From positions 1 through 11,628 of the forward strand of contig JBILVQ010000088.1 in NCBI GenBank assembly GCA_044370375.1: DNA of 11,628 nucleotides, written 5' to 3'. Of this stretch, positions 1 to 7,249 are shown piece after piece. The position numbers and the translations under genes were made by a program. A model generated the notes under the pieces. That model had not been told where the DNA came from, searched no databases, and saw nothing but the letters and a program-made list of their open reading frames with translations. Source of the DNA: JBILVQ01 sp044370375. Lineage in GTDB: Bacteria > Bacteroidota > Bacteroidia > UBA4408. The stretch's first letter is position 1. Each line of letters starts with the position of its first letter.

Positions 1-132
1 GATTAAACATAAATTTAACAGTCATTTTGTAGGTTGATCCGCATCAAAAGGGGAAATTTGCAAACCAAGGACCGGTAAAAGGACTTTGGAATCCGTTTTG
101 ATAATAATCAGGAAAATCAAAACAAAATAAAC

Positions 133-816
133 ATGGGAATTTACCTCATATTCGGAATTTTTATGCTGATCAGTTGGCTTGTTTCAAGTCGATTGAAAAG
201 TAAATTCAGAGAATTTTCAACGGTTGGTATTGCTGGCGGCTACACAGGAAAAGATGTGGCAGAAAAAATGTTGCATGATCATGGCATTTACGATGTAAAA
301 GTTTTTTCTGTTGAAGGACAGTTGACCGATCATTACGACCCAAGCAAACGGACCGTGAATTTAAGTCAGGAAGTATATTACGGTCGTCATGTGGCTGCCG
401 CTGCTGTTGCGGCTCATGAATGTGGACATGCAGTGCAACATGCTAAATCCTATGCTTGGTTAAACCTAAGAAGTAAATTGGTTCCGGTGGTTAGTATTAG
501 TTCACGCTACTTACAATGGGTTTTGTTGGCGGGCATTGTGCTTATCAATTTCTCTACCCTTCCGCTTTTGGTCGGAATTGTGTTGTTTGCCATGACTACG
601 CTCTTCAGTTTTATCACGCTACCGGTTGAATTCGATGCCTCGCGCAGAGGATTGGCCTGGTTAAAGACCACCGGTATTACAGGCGCTCGTGAAGCCGGCA
701 TGGCTTCCGAAGCCTTGCGTTGGGCAGCCATGACCTATGTAGTGGCTGCCTTGTCATCACTGGCAACGCTGATGTATTATGTGATGTTGTTTTTGGGTGC
801 AAACAAACGAGAATAA
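133..816 (+). CDS. Membrane zinc metallopeptidase, YugP-like (Zn_peptidase_2 family)
   Basis: A 227-residue membrane protein with an HExxH zinc-peptidase site, HECGH at residues 95-99. The two histidines should bind zinc and Glu96 should activate water. The VEFDAS stretch at 165-170 probably supplies the third ligand, Glu166. Hydrophobic segments lie at about 2-18, 117-140, 143-163 and 199-221, so the catalytic helix sits next to the membrane. The length and the order of helix, HECGH, helices and VEFDAS fit the YugP-like family, whose substrates are unknown. The ATG at 133 is chosen because the first helix starts directly after it. No clear promoter was seen in the 132 bases upstream, and a strong terminator follows, so the gene probably ends its transcription unit. 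The family call is firm; the biological role is unknown. Confidence 0.9.
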   Translation: MGIYLIFGIFMLISWLVSSRLKSKFREFSTVGIAGGYTGKDVAEKMLHDHGIYDVKVFSVEGQLTDHYDPSKRTVNLSQEVYYGRHVAAAAVAAHECGHAVQHAKSYAWLNLRSKLVPVVSISSRYLQWVLLAGIVLINFSTLPLLVGIVLFAMTTLFSFITLPVEFDASRRGLAWLKTTGITGAREAGMASEALRWAAMTYVVAALSSLATLMYYVMLFLGANKRE

Positions 817-842
817 CCACGCCATGGTTTTTTGTTGCCCCG

Positions 843-872
843 GGCCGCGCTGAAAAGTGCGGCCTTTTTTTT
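843..872 (+). terminator. Rho-independent terminator of the zinc peptidase gene
   Basis: GGCCGCGCT at 843-851 pairs with AGTGCGGCC at 856-864 (nine pairs, one G-T wobble) around a GAAA tetraloop. Eight T residues follow at 865-872. It lies 27 bases after the stop codon at 816. The opposite strand has no T-run after the stem, so it should work in the plus direction only and not stop the convergent kinase transcript. Confidence 0.9.
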
Positions 873-964
873 ATAATGAATGGCCATTGAATAGCATTCG
901 AAAAGCGCTATCTCTGATTAAAGTCAAACACGAACAATGCGATGATGGCAAAAAAAGAAAGGAA

Positions 965-2458
965 TTAAAGAATTTGTTTTTCCGACTGAATGCGCTTTTG
1001 ACTGTGGTCGGTGTAGCGGAAGCGGAGTGTATATTGACTACCCTGATGGTCGGCATGAAAATTTATTTCACCACCCAATTGAAGGGCAAGACTTTCAATA
1101 AGCATCAAACCAAGTGTATCACCGTTTCCTATTTTTTGTTTAAAGTCGAAACCCGGCCCGGAGTCGCCAATCTTCAACTCAAACCATCCACCATCAAAGG
1201 AAAGCATTTGAATGTAAATCTTACCGGCAACGTTTTTCTGAATGCCATGTTTTAGGCTGTTGGTAATAATTTCGTTCACCATTAAGCCCAGTGGAACGGC
1301 TGTGTCAAGGTCTAACAAATGCGGAGGCAAATCAAGTTCAACATCAATTTCATGCTTTTCACCATGTAGACTGAACAACAAATCGTGCACCAAGCGATGG
1401 ATGTATTGGGCATAATCAATCCGTGAAAAATTGTCGGATTTATACAACAATTCATGAATGGCAGCCATGGCTTTGATGCGGTTCTGACTATCGGCATACA
1501 AGCGCTTTAATTGTTCGTCTTGAATAATGTTGGCTTGCAAATTCAACAAACTTGAAATCACCTGAAGGTTGTTTTTCACCCGGTGATGGATTTCTTTGAC
1601 CAGCATTTCTTTTTCCTTGACAATGTTGCGCATGGCCTCCTCTTCCCTTTTCTTTTGGGTAATGTCCTGCACAATACCGCGAAGTTTTATTACCCTGCCC
1701 ATTTTATCCTTTACAGGAATAGCGGTGGCATACAAGAACTTTTCGCGGCCATCTTCAAAGACCAAACTATGTTCAATTTCATAAGGGTTTCCGGTTTGAA
1801 CCGACCAAGTGATTTTGCTTTTCAATAAATCGAGATCACAATACCTTAAGCGCTCCATGTATTGATCATACAGCTTTCTTTCAGGATTGGGGACTATTTC
1901 AAAGATGTTGAACAATTCTTCCGACCAGATAAGCCCTTCATCTTCAAAAGTAAATTCGAAACTTCCTAATTGGGCCATGCGTTGCGCATCTCTCAGCAAA
2001 CGCTCACTTTCGGCCACCCGTTGTGATTCCTTCCTTATGTTCGTTACATCCCTCGCTATGGCATATATGGTTTTGGAAACCGGCTCGGGTGTTGCCATCC
2101 ATTGCAAAGAGATATAAGAACCACTTTTGGTCTGATAACGATTTTCAAAATTAATGATCGCTTCTCCCCTTTCCAATTGTTGAATGGCATCTATGGTATT
2201 TTGAAAATCATCGGGATGAACCAAAACCAAAAACTGTTGCTTGAGCAATTCCTCTTCCGAGTAACCCAATATTTTTGTGAAGGCCGGGTTAATCACTTTA
2301 AAGAATCCGTCAGTTCCGGCAATACAAGTTAAATCGCCCGAAACCGTGAACAAATGATGATAAAGACTATAGTACTCCATCCCACGGGTTAAGGTGGCAT
2401 TTTGTTCCAAGGCCTCTTTCAGTTGCTTTGCTAATTCTTCTTCCCGTTGATTGCTCAT
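965..2458 (-). CDS. Soluble two-PAS sensor histidine kinase (HisKA_2 type)
   Basis: A 497-residue protein with no signal peptide or membrane segment, so a cytoplasmic sensor. A short coiled start (1-30) leads into PAS 1 at about 31-145, with NPAFTKILGYSEEEL (57-71) and HPDD (81-84). PAS 2 spans about 150-268 and ends in GIVQDITQKKREE, typical of a PAC segment. The dimerisation and phosphoacceptor region contains EIHHRVKNNLQ at 289-299; His291 is the likely phosphorylated residue. The ATPase domain shows the N-box NEIITNSLKHG (395-405), the G1 box GDSGPGFD (431-438) and a G2-like GLMLIESLALQLGG (450-463). HHRVKNNLQ is diagnostic of the HisKA_2 group. No response regulator lies in the window, so its partner must be elsewhere. 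It starts 50 bases after the SGNH-like gene on the same strand with no obvious promoter between, so it may be the last gene of that operon. The ligand of the PAS domains cannot be read from sequence. Confidence 0.92.
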   Translation of the reverse strand: MSNQREEELAKQLKEALEQNATLTRGMEYYSLYHHLFTVSGDLTCIAGTDGFFKVINPAFTKILGYSEEELLKQQFLVLVHPDDFQNTIDAIQQLERGEAIINFENRYQTKSGSYISLQWMATPEPVSKTIYAIARDVTNIRKESQRVAESERLLRDAQRMAQLGSFEFTFEDEGLIWSEELFNIFEIVPNPERKLYDQYMERLRYCDLDLLKSKITWSVQTGNPYEIEHSLVFEDGREKFLYATAIPVKDKMGRVIKLRGIVQDITQKKREEEAMRNIVKEKEMLVKEIHHRVKNNLQVISSLLNLQANIIQDEQLKRLYADSQNRIKAMAAIHELLYKSDNFSRIDYAQYIHRLVHDLLFSLHGEKHEIDVELDLPPHLLDLDTAVPLGLMVNEIITNSLKHGIQKNVAGKIYIQMLSFDGGWFELKIGDSGPGFDFKQKIGNGDTLGLMLIESLALQLGGEINFHADHQGSQYTLRFRYTDHSQKRIQSEKQIL

Positions 2459-2508
2459 GCTTTAAATAGAGGTTTAAAAATAGGCATTTGGCATTAATCC
2501 TCCAAAAA

Positions 2509-3453
2509 TCAGGGCTTCTTTGCTTGTTGAAAACAATATCGGGTGTATTGTGCGGCTCCGAAATCGAAGAAGTGCAGGTTATCGGCAAACAAAGAATCAC
2601 TCCATAAAATGCGCGAAGCATCTGCCATTGAATGGCCCCGTTGCTGCATTATTTGAGCAATTTTTACAACATGTTTTTTTATCTTGAGACTATCCACAGG
2701 ATGCTGTGCATCGCTATACATTCCCTGGCGAACAGGTGATTGAAAAAACAGCAAATTGATTTTTTTTTCTTTGCACCAATCGGCAATCTTTTCGAGGTAT
2801 TCGTATTGTTGTGGCTCAGGATCCTGTCCCACAGCGGCATTCCATCTTGCCTGACTGATTTTTAGATGCTGTGGATGATACAAAACAGCACCGTATGGAT
2901 CGTAACGCAAAAATTCGTAAGAGGTACTATCCTGCTTTATCTTCTTTAGGTAGGCCAAATTACTTGTATAGTATTTCAAGTTAAAATGATGCAAAAAATA
3001 GAAAGGGTAAACGGCATTGGAAGAACGTAAAAAAGAGCCGAGCAAGTCTTGATCCAGGGCCTTGTTCATGACCGTAAAATCGCCAATATTACTGGATATA
3101 ATAACCGTTTTGGGAAGCTGCAATTCGGCATAGGCCTTTAAAGTGAAATAAATATCACTCATCGACATGCCCCAACTGCTCAGATTAAGGTAGCTATCGT
3201 TCTTCAATTCTTCTGTAATAACTTTTGAATCGAGGTTGTTTAAACTCATGGAAGAACCAATGGCAATGATCTCTGCTTTCTTGCCCCGGGCAAAATCCAA
3301 CTTATCGTTCATGCTGTAACTGTTGGTAAGGTTGGGAGCAGGAAAAGGTTTCAAACGCAATTGATGTGCCTTTAGAAAAAGAAAGGTCATCAAAGCAATA
3401 AGCAGACTAAAAAACAGTCCGAAACCAAAGAGGTATTTCAGAAATTTATTCAT
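2509..3453 (-). CDS. Membrane-anchored SGNH-hydrolase-like protein, partner of the MBOAT acyltransferase
   Basis: A 314-residue protein with one N-terminal membrane helix (about 8-28); the rest is probably periplasmic. The SGNH fold is suggested by IAIGSSMSLNN at 64-73 (block I, likely nucleophile Ser68), a glycine in SSWGMS (92-97, block II), SSNIGD (120-125, possible block III Asn122) and ADNLHFFDFGA (290-300), whose Asp291-x-x-His294 matches the catalytic pair of block V. These are my motif alignments, not a profile hit. The gene begins 2 bases after the MBOAT stop codon, so the two are almost certainly co-transcribed and perhaps translationally coupled. In known pairs such as AlgI with AlgJ/AlgX, or DltB with DltD, the MBOAT protein passes an acyl group across the membrane and an SGNH-like partner places it on a polymer. 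That role is inferred here; the polymer is unknown. Confidence 0.72.
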   Translation of the reverse strand: MNKFLKYLFGFGLFFSLLIALMTFLFLKAHQLRLKPFPAPNLTNSYSMNDKLDFARGKKAEIIAIGSSMSLNNLDSKVITEELKNDSYLNLSSWGMSMSDIYFTLKAYAELQLPKTVIISSNIGDFTVMNKALDQDLLGSFLRSSNAVYPFYFLHHFNLKYYTSNLAYLKKIKQDSTSYEFLRYDPYGAVLYHPQHLKISQARWNAAVGQDPEPQQYEYLEKIADWCKEKKINLLFFQSPVRQGMYSDAQHPVDSLKIKKHVVKIAQIMQQRGHSMADASRILWSDSLFADNLHFFDFGAAQYTRYCFQQAKKP

Positions 3454-3455
3454 GC

Positions 3456-4919
3456 TTAAAATTGAAAATAAATAAATTCCTGTTCATTGCCTGCATAAAA
3501 AAGAATGGCCATGCACAACAGAGAAAAGAAAGTCCAGCGGATGGGCCATGGCCAGCGCATTCCGGTGGTTTTTAAGGCAAAATTATTTTCGCGACCCAAC
3601 CATTCCAACACAAAGAAGAAGACAATAAAAACCGGTAAAGCGAATCCTACCTTCCAGAACAAAAAGTTGAGGGCATCGATATAGGCTGACTTTTGCAGCA
3701 ATCCCTTCAACATAGCGCTTATAAAAGAAAAAGCATGTGCTAAGTTTTCGGCCCTGAAAAAAATCCAGGCAAAAACAGTCAGTGAAAAGGTGCTTACCAT
3801 GGCCAACATTTCGGCCATGCTTGGAAATAGTTTGCCCATGGCCACAATTTCAAGGTTCTCGCGGTTTTTGTTGCGCAGCATTACCGGCAAAAAATACAAG
3901 GCATTCAATGCACCCCAAACAATAAAAGTCCAGTTGGCACCGTGCCAGAAGCCACTGACCAAAAAGATGATAAAGGTATTGCGTATTTTGCTGTTTAGTC
4001 CGCCCTTGCTACCTCCTAGCGGGATGTACAAATAATCGCGGAACCATGTGGACAAGGAAATGTGCCATCTGCGCCAGAATTCAGCAATATCGCGGGAGAA
4101 ATAAGGAAAGGCAAAATTGCGCAACAGTTCGATGCCAAACAAACGAGAAGTCCCGAGGGCGATATCGGAGTAGCCGGAGAAATCGCAGTAAATTTGAATG
4201 GTAAAAAACAAGGCACCTAATACGAGCGTAAAACCTGAATATTGCTCGTGGTTGTTGAAAATAAGATTGGCATATTCTGCACAGGAATCTGCAATAACTA
4301 CTTTTTTGAAAAGGCCCCAAAGAATTTGTCGCAAGCCATCGGCCGCTTTAGAGAAATCGAATTTTCTTTCGCGCTGGATTTGGGGCAAAAGGTGGGTTGC
4401 TCTTTCAATGGGACCGGCCACCAGCAGCGGGAAAAAGCTGACGAAGACTGCATAGTCGATAAAATTTCTTTCAGGTTTTATGCGCTCTTTGTAGATATCG
4501 ATGACATAAGAAAGGCCATGAAAAGTATAGAAGGAAATACCAACAGGCAAGATGACATTCAATACCCATACATCCACCTCCCAACCAAGAGAGGCGGCAG
4601 CATCGGCAAAAGATTGAGCAAAAAAATTGAAGTATTTAAAAATCCCCAGGAAACCGAGGTTAATAATAACACTTAACCAAAACCAAAACTTTTTCCCTTG
4701 TTGATTAGGGGCTTCATGCATTTTGATGCCCGTAAAATAATCAAGGAGGGTAGAAAAAATTAAAAGAAAAAGGAAGCGGTAATCCCAAGAGCCATAGAAG
4801 AAATAGCTTGATACGAGCAATAAGATGTTTTGGAAAACAAGATTTTTTCGGGGCCAAAACCAGTAAAGGGCAAAGACTACCGGAAGGAAAAGCGCAAATT
4901 GAAGAGAGTTAAATAGCAT
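3456..4919 (-). CDS. MBOAT-family O-acyltransferase (AlgI/DltB-like)
   Basis: A 487-residue polytopic membrane protein with about ten or more hydrophobic segments, the usual size for bacterial AlgI/DltB-type proteins. Family marks are VAGPIERATHLLPQ at 167-180, YCDFSGYSDIALG at 244-256, FWRRWHISLSTWFRDYLY at 281-298 followed by IPLGGSK, and VSGFWHGANWTF at 321-332. His286 and His326 are the two conserved histidines; His326 is the expected catalytic one. The protein should move an acyl group, often acetyl, from a cytoplasmic donor to a carbohydrate or polymer outside the membrane. It is the first gene of a minus-strand unit; the SGNH-like gene follows after 2 bases. A -7-like element lies at 4971-4978. 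No glycosyltransferase or polymer-export gene is in the window, so the acceptor cannot be named. I give no symbol because AlgI, PatA and DltB cannot be separated on context here. Confidence 0.93.
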   Translation of the reverse strand: MLFNSLQFALFLPVVFALYWFWPRKNLVFQNILLLVSSYFFYGSWDYRFLFLLIFSTLLDYFTGIKMHEAPNQQGKKFWFWLSVIINLGFLGIFKYFNFFAQSFADAAASLGWEVDVWVLNVILPVGISFYTFHGLSYVIDIYKERIKPERNFIDYAVFVSFFPLLVAGPIERATHLLPQIQRERKFDFSKAADGLRQILWGLFKKVVIADSCAEYANLIFNNHEQYSGFTLVLGALFFTIQIYCDFSGYSDIALGTSRLFGIELLRNFAFPYFSRDIAEFWRRWHISLSTWFRDYLYIPLGGSKGGLNSKIRNTFIIFLVSGFWHGANWTFIVWGALNALYFLPVMLRNKNRENLEIVAMGKLFPSMAEMLAMVSTFSLTVFAWIFFRAENLAHAFSFISAMLKGLLQKSAYIDALNFLFWKVGFALPVFIVFFFVLEWLGRENNFALKTTGMRWPWPIRWTFFSLLCMAILFYAGNEQEFIYFQF

Positions 4920-4970
4920 GAAAAGGTCCTGTAGGGTTGCAATTCTTCATTGATAGCGATTTCCGGAGGG

Positions 4971-4978
4971 CAAATATA
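4971..4978 (-). promoter_or_regulatory. Candidate -7 element for the MBOAT/SGNH unit
   Basis: On the minus strand this reads TATATTTG, a full match to the Bacteroidota -7 consensus TAnnTTTG. It lies 52 bases upstream of the MBOAT start codon, leaving a leader of about 45 bases. I found no TTG at the expected -33 distance, so the call rests on the -7 match and position. Confidence 0.4.
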
Positions 4979-5106
4979 TCATTTTTGCCGGCTTTGGATT
5001 TTTTCGGGATTTTATGCTTAAGCCAAAGGAATGAATAAAATATAGCCCAAGGACTTCGTAAGGAATAATCGACAGTGTAGGGAAAACAAATCGCTTGAAA
5101 ACAGCA

Positions 5107-5135
5107 TTGGTAAAAAGCGAAAAAATGTAACTTCG
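5107..5135 (+). promoter_or_regulatory. Candidate promoter of the DUF1801-DUF2200 pair
   Basis: TTG at 5107-5109, an 18-base spacer, then TAACTTCG at 5128-5135, one mismatch from TAnnTTTG. The predicted transcript would start near 5142, about 34 bases before the ATG at 5176. The rest of the 256-base divergent region (4920-5175) shows only a weak CTTTGG/CCAAAG inverted repeat near 4992-5028 and no gene. Confidence 0.42.
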
Positions 5136-5175
5136 CTCATGGAATGGAAATAAGAATATTCAACCCAAATGGAAC

Positions 5176-5574
5176 ATGAAAGAAGATATACGGATTTATC
5201 ACGAACAACTTAACACGGAAGAAAAAGCCATTGGAGATGCTCTATACGGGGTCATTGAGGACACATTAAGCGCATCGGAATCAAAAGTATGGCATGCCCA
5301 TCCGGTTTGGTTTATCGATGGAAATCCCATTGTGGGGTATAGCAAGCAAAAGGCCGGCATGAAATTAATGTTTTGGAGCGGAGCTGATTTTGAAGAAGAA
5401 GGATTAAATGTTCTCGGAAAGAAATTTAAGGATGCTTCAGTGGTTTATAACAAGGTAGCTGATATCCATCCGGAAGATTTGAAACGATGGCTGATGAAAT
5501 CAAAAACCATACAATGGGATTACAAGAACATCGTGAAAAGAAAGGGTCGTTTAGAAAAAATTGAAATTGCATGA
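5176..5574 (+). CDS. DUF1801 (YdhG-like) protein
   Basis: A 132-residue soluble protein with no signal peptide or membrane helix. It matches the DUF1801/YdhG-like fold, a small frataxin-like alpha/beta domain, through an N-terminal helix (about 1-32), the strand-rich stretch VWHAHPVWFIDGNPIVGYSK (38-57), then MKLMFWSGADF (62-72) and a C-terminal helix from about 99. A role in iron handling has been proposed for some relatives but is not established for this type. The ATG at 5176 is used because the ATG at 5169 is in another frame and soon reaches a stop. Its stop codon overlaps the start of the DUF2200 gene by 4 bases, so translation of the two is probably coupled. No iron-linked gene is nearby, so function stays open. 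Confidence 0.78.
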   Translation: MKEDIRIYHEQLNTEEKAIGDALYGVIEDTLSASESKVWHAHPVWFIDGNPIVGYSKQKAGMKLMFWSGADFEEEGLNVLGKKFKDASVVYNKVADIHPEDLKRWLMKSKTIQWDYKNIVKRKGRLEKIEIA

Positions 5575-5945
5575 AGGCAAGTGTTCAACAGGACCAACGG
5601 ATTGCCCAAATGACCTTTGCCTCGGTTTATCCGCATTATGTTGCGAAGGTAGAACGGAAGGGAAAAAGCCTTGCTGAATTGCATCAGGTCATTGAATGGT
5701 TAACGGGTTTTCATGAAAGTCAACTGCAATCCTTGATAGAGAAAAAAGTGAGCTTTGAAGAATTTTTCGCACAAGCAAAACTAAACCCGAATGCAAGGCT
5801 TATTAAGGGCTTGATATGTGGCTACAGGGTTGAAGAAATTGAAAATGAACTGACCCAAAAAGTTCGCTACCTCGATAAATTGGTGGATGAGTTGGCGCAA
5901 GGAAAAAAGATGGAGAAAATTTTAAGGAGCGAAACTAAAAAATAA
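5571..5945 (+). CDS. DUF2200 family protein
   Basis: A 124-residue soluble, charged, mainly helical protein. It has the conserved segments I recall for DUF2200: RIAQMTFASVYPHYVAKVE (10-28), ELHQVIEWLTGF (36-47), KVSFEEFFAQAKLNPNAR (59-76), LIKGLICGYRVEEIEN (77-92) and VRYLDKLVDELAQGKKMEKI (98-117). The length agrees with a single complete domain. No catalytic or metal-binding motif stands out, and I know of no assigned function. Its ATG overlaps the preceding stop codon (ATGA at 5571-5574), which indicates co-translation with the DUF1801 gene. The next gene has its own promoter directly after this stop codon, so the pair is probably a two-gene operon. Confidence 0.85.
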   Translation: MKASVQQDQRIAQMTFASVYPHYVAKVERKGKSLAELHQVIEWLTGFHESQLQSLIEKKVSFEEFFAQAKLNPNARLIKGLICGYRVEEIENELTQKVRYLDKLVDELAQGKKMEKILRSETKK

Positions 5946-5947
5946 TT

Positions 5948-6001
5948 TTTATTGTTTATCAATAAATATTTATTATATTTGCATAAATTTATATCAATAA
6001 A
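5948..6001 (+). promoter_or_regulatory. Candidate operator: palindrome and direct repeats over the promoter
   Basis: AATAAATATTTATT at 5961-5974 is a perfect 14-base palindrome lying between the -33 and -7 elements. TTTATTG (5948-5954) and CAATAAA (5960-5966) form a second inverted repeat. TATCAATAAA occurs twice in the same orientation, at 5957-5966 and 5992-6001, on either side of the -7 element. The Xre-type protein encoded downstream is the natural candidate to bind here and control its own unit. The region is very AT-rich, which makes chance repeats more likely. Confidence 0.45.
5952..5981 (+). promoter_or_regulatory. Promoter of the DUF2975-Xre unit
   Basis: TTG at 5952-5954 (within ATTG), a 19-base spacer, then TATATTTG at 5974-5981, an exact TAnnTTTG match. 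Transcription would start near 5988, about 18 bases before the ATG at 6006. The spacer is filled by a perfect palindrome, listed separately. Confidence 0.65.
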
Positions 6002-6005
6002 CGAG

Positions 6006-6539
6006 ATGGACAAGCAAAAATTCATTTTCCATGGTCTGAGCATTATATCATGGCTCATTTTTGTCGGACTTTGCATAGAAGCCGGTGGGCTATTGGTCAA
6101 CTTTGTTTTCAGTTGGTTCAAACCTGAGGTTGTAGCTTATCTCTATCAGAAACTAGATATGAGCAGCATTTATGCACAAAACCGAACGGCCTACTGGATG
6201 CTATCAAGCTTTATCATGAGTTTGGCCTTACTCAAAGTCATGCTGTTTTATGCCGTTATCATTTTGGTCACCAAGCTCGATATCCAAAAACCCTTCAGCA
6301 ATTTTGCTTCGAGACAAATTAGGCTGATTAGTTATTATACCCTTGGCATTGGGATCATGAGTCTGATGGCGCGACAAACGGCACAAAATCTTTCCCATCG
6401 CGGATTAGAACTTTCCTTTCTGGATCAATTTTGGGAGGATAGTCAGGCCTTTATTTTGATGGCAGCCGTGGTTTACATCATTGCTACCATCTTTACCAAG
6501 GGCATGGAAATACAAAACGAAAACGACCTAACCGTATAA
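6006..6539 (+). CDS. DUF2975 (YoaS-like) membrane protein
   Basis: A 177-residue integral membrane protein with four predicted helices at about 11-36, 65-90, 106-122 and 147-164. The family is recognised from this layout, from the segment LDIQKPFSNFASRQIR (91-106) after the second helix, and from the YozG-like regulator directly downstream, a pairing known from many bacteria. The reading frame is open back to a TTG at 5952, but that TTG is part of the -33 promoter element, so it lies upstream of the predicted transcript start. The ATG at 6006 gives a normal N-terminus just before helix 1 and is preferred. Only 2 bases separate its stop codon from the regulator's ATG. Function of the family is not established; a membrane partner or target of the regulator is plausible. 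Confidence 0.83.
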   Translation: MDKQKFIFHGLSIISWLIFVGLCIEAGGLLVNFVFSWFKPEVVAYLYQKLDMSSIYAQNRTAYWMLSSFIMSLALLKVMLFYAVIILVTKLDIQKPFSNFASRQIRLISYYTLGIGIMSLMARQTAQNLSHRGLELSFLDQFWEDSQAFILMAAVVYIIATIFTKGMEIQNENDLTV

Positions 6540-6541
6540 AT

Positions 6542-6781
6542 ATGGCAATCATTGTAAACCTGGATGTGATGATGGCCCGGCGAAAAATGTCGTTGAATGA
6601 ATTATCAGAAAAAGTGGACCTTACGCTTTCAAATTTATCCATTCTGAAAACGGGTAAGGCCAAGGCAATCCGTTTCAGTACGCTGGAGGCCTTGTGCAAA
6701 GCACTCGATTGTCAGCCCGGTGACCTGTTGGAATATCATGCCGAAGAAATTAGGGAGGATAAGGAGTTATTTCCTTTATAA
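6542..6781 (+). CDS. Small Xre/Cro-type DNA-binding regulator (YozG-like)
   Basis: A 79-residue protein that is essentially one helix-turn-helix domain. MARRKMSLNELSEKVDLTLS (11-30) covers helix 1 and helix 2, NLSILKTGKAKAIRF (31-45) the recognition helix and the following turn, and TLEALCKALDCQPGDLLEY (47-65) the last helices. This closely matches the YozG-like group of the Cro/C1 family that sits with DUF2975 proteins. It lacks a ligand or dimerisation domain, apart from a short acidic tail (66-79). It starts 2 bases after the DUF2975 stop codon and must share its transcript. Repression of its own promoter through the palindrome at 5961-5974 is a reasonable inference. Confidence 0.88.
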   Translation: MAIIVNLDVMMARRKMSLNELSEKVDLTLSNLSILKTGKAKAIRFSTLEALCKALDCQPGDLLEYHAEEIREDKELFPL

Positions 6782-7249
6782 TGTATTACCAAAAGAAAAA
6801 TGGAAAGACCTACACCACTCCCCTTCCTTTCTAGCTAAAAAACGGATTCAAAATTTTTCCTGAAGAAAAACCAAAAGACAGCTCACTCGAAGTCGTTAAA
6901 ATTAGGTGAACCACAGCATAAGAAAAGTATATTAATCATGATTTATTCGCAGCTAACGGTTGCTTCAGGATTGTGTTGAATACTAAAGCGGGTGGATCTA
7001 GAAGGAGCTTGTTAGAATGACGAAGCTTTCGGTTAATGGTTTGTAGGGCGCAAAAATTCTGAACTTCTTTCATCATCACCTGCCAAAACTTCTATTTTTT
7101 AAACTTAATTTGTCACAAGGTAAATTCAATGAACTTGAACTTCGTCATGCTTGAAACCTCAAGACTAAGTTTATAGGGTATTTCTCCTGAGGTGATGAAA
7201 ACTATTTTCAATGAATATATGGACTAAAGGAGGCGAACATTACCTTGGG
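6782..7249. other. Gene-poor stretch of 468 bases
   Basis: I find no open frame with a credible start, RNA gene or recognisable mobile-element end. Two inverted repeats occur: ATGACGAAG (7017-7025) with CTTCGTCAT (7140-7148), and TCATCACCT (7073-7081) with AGGTGATGA (7190-7198). They interleave rather than nest. A weak AT-only hairpin at 6854-6870 has no T-run. The stretch separates a plus-strand and a minus-strand gene that converge, yet neither has a clear terminator in it. Confidence 0.6.

Noticed and set aside
879..888. Perfect palindrome AATGGCCATT after the first terminator
   Set aside because: Ten bases only, between two converging genes, with no promoter nearby; likely chance.
857..1255. 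Open frame of 132 codons on the plus strand
   Set aside because: It starts inside the terminator hairpin and mostly runs antisense to the ATPase domain of the histidine kinase, with no family-like sequence.
4242..4676. Open frame of 144 codons on the plus strand
   Set aside because: It is fully antisense to the MBOAT gene, whose protein motifs are unmistakable; no domain or start signal supports it.
6854..6870. TTTTTC/GAAAAA hairpin as terminator of the DUF2975-Xre unit
   Set aside because: The stem is almost all A-T and no T-run follows on the plus strand.
6936..7069. Minus-strand open frame of about 44 codons in the gene-poor stretch
   Set aside because: It contains no ATG, the residues resemble no family I know, and there is no promoter-like site.
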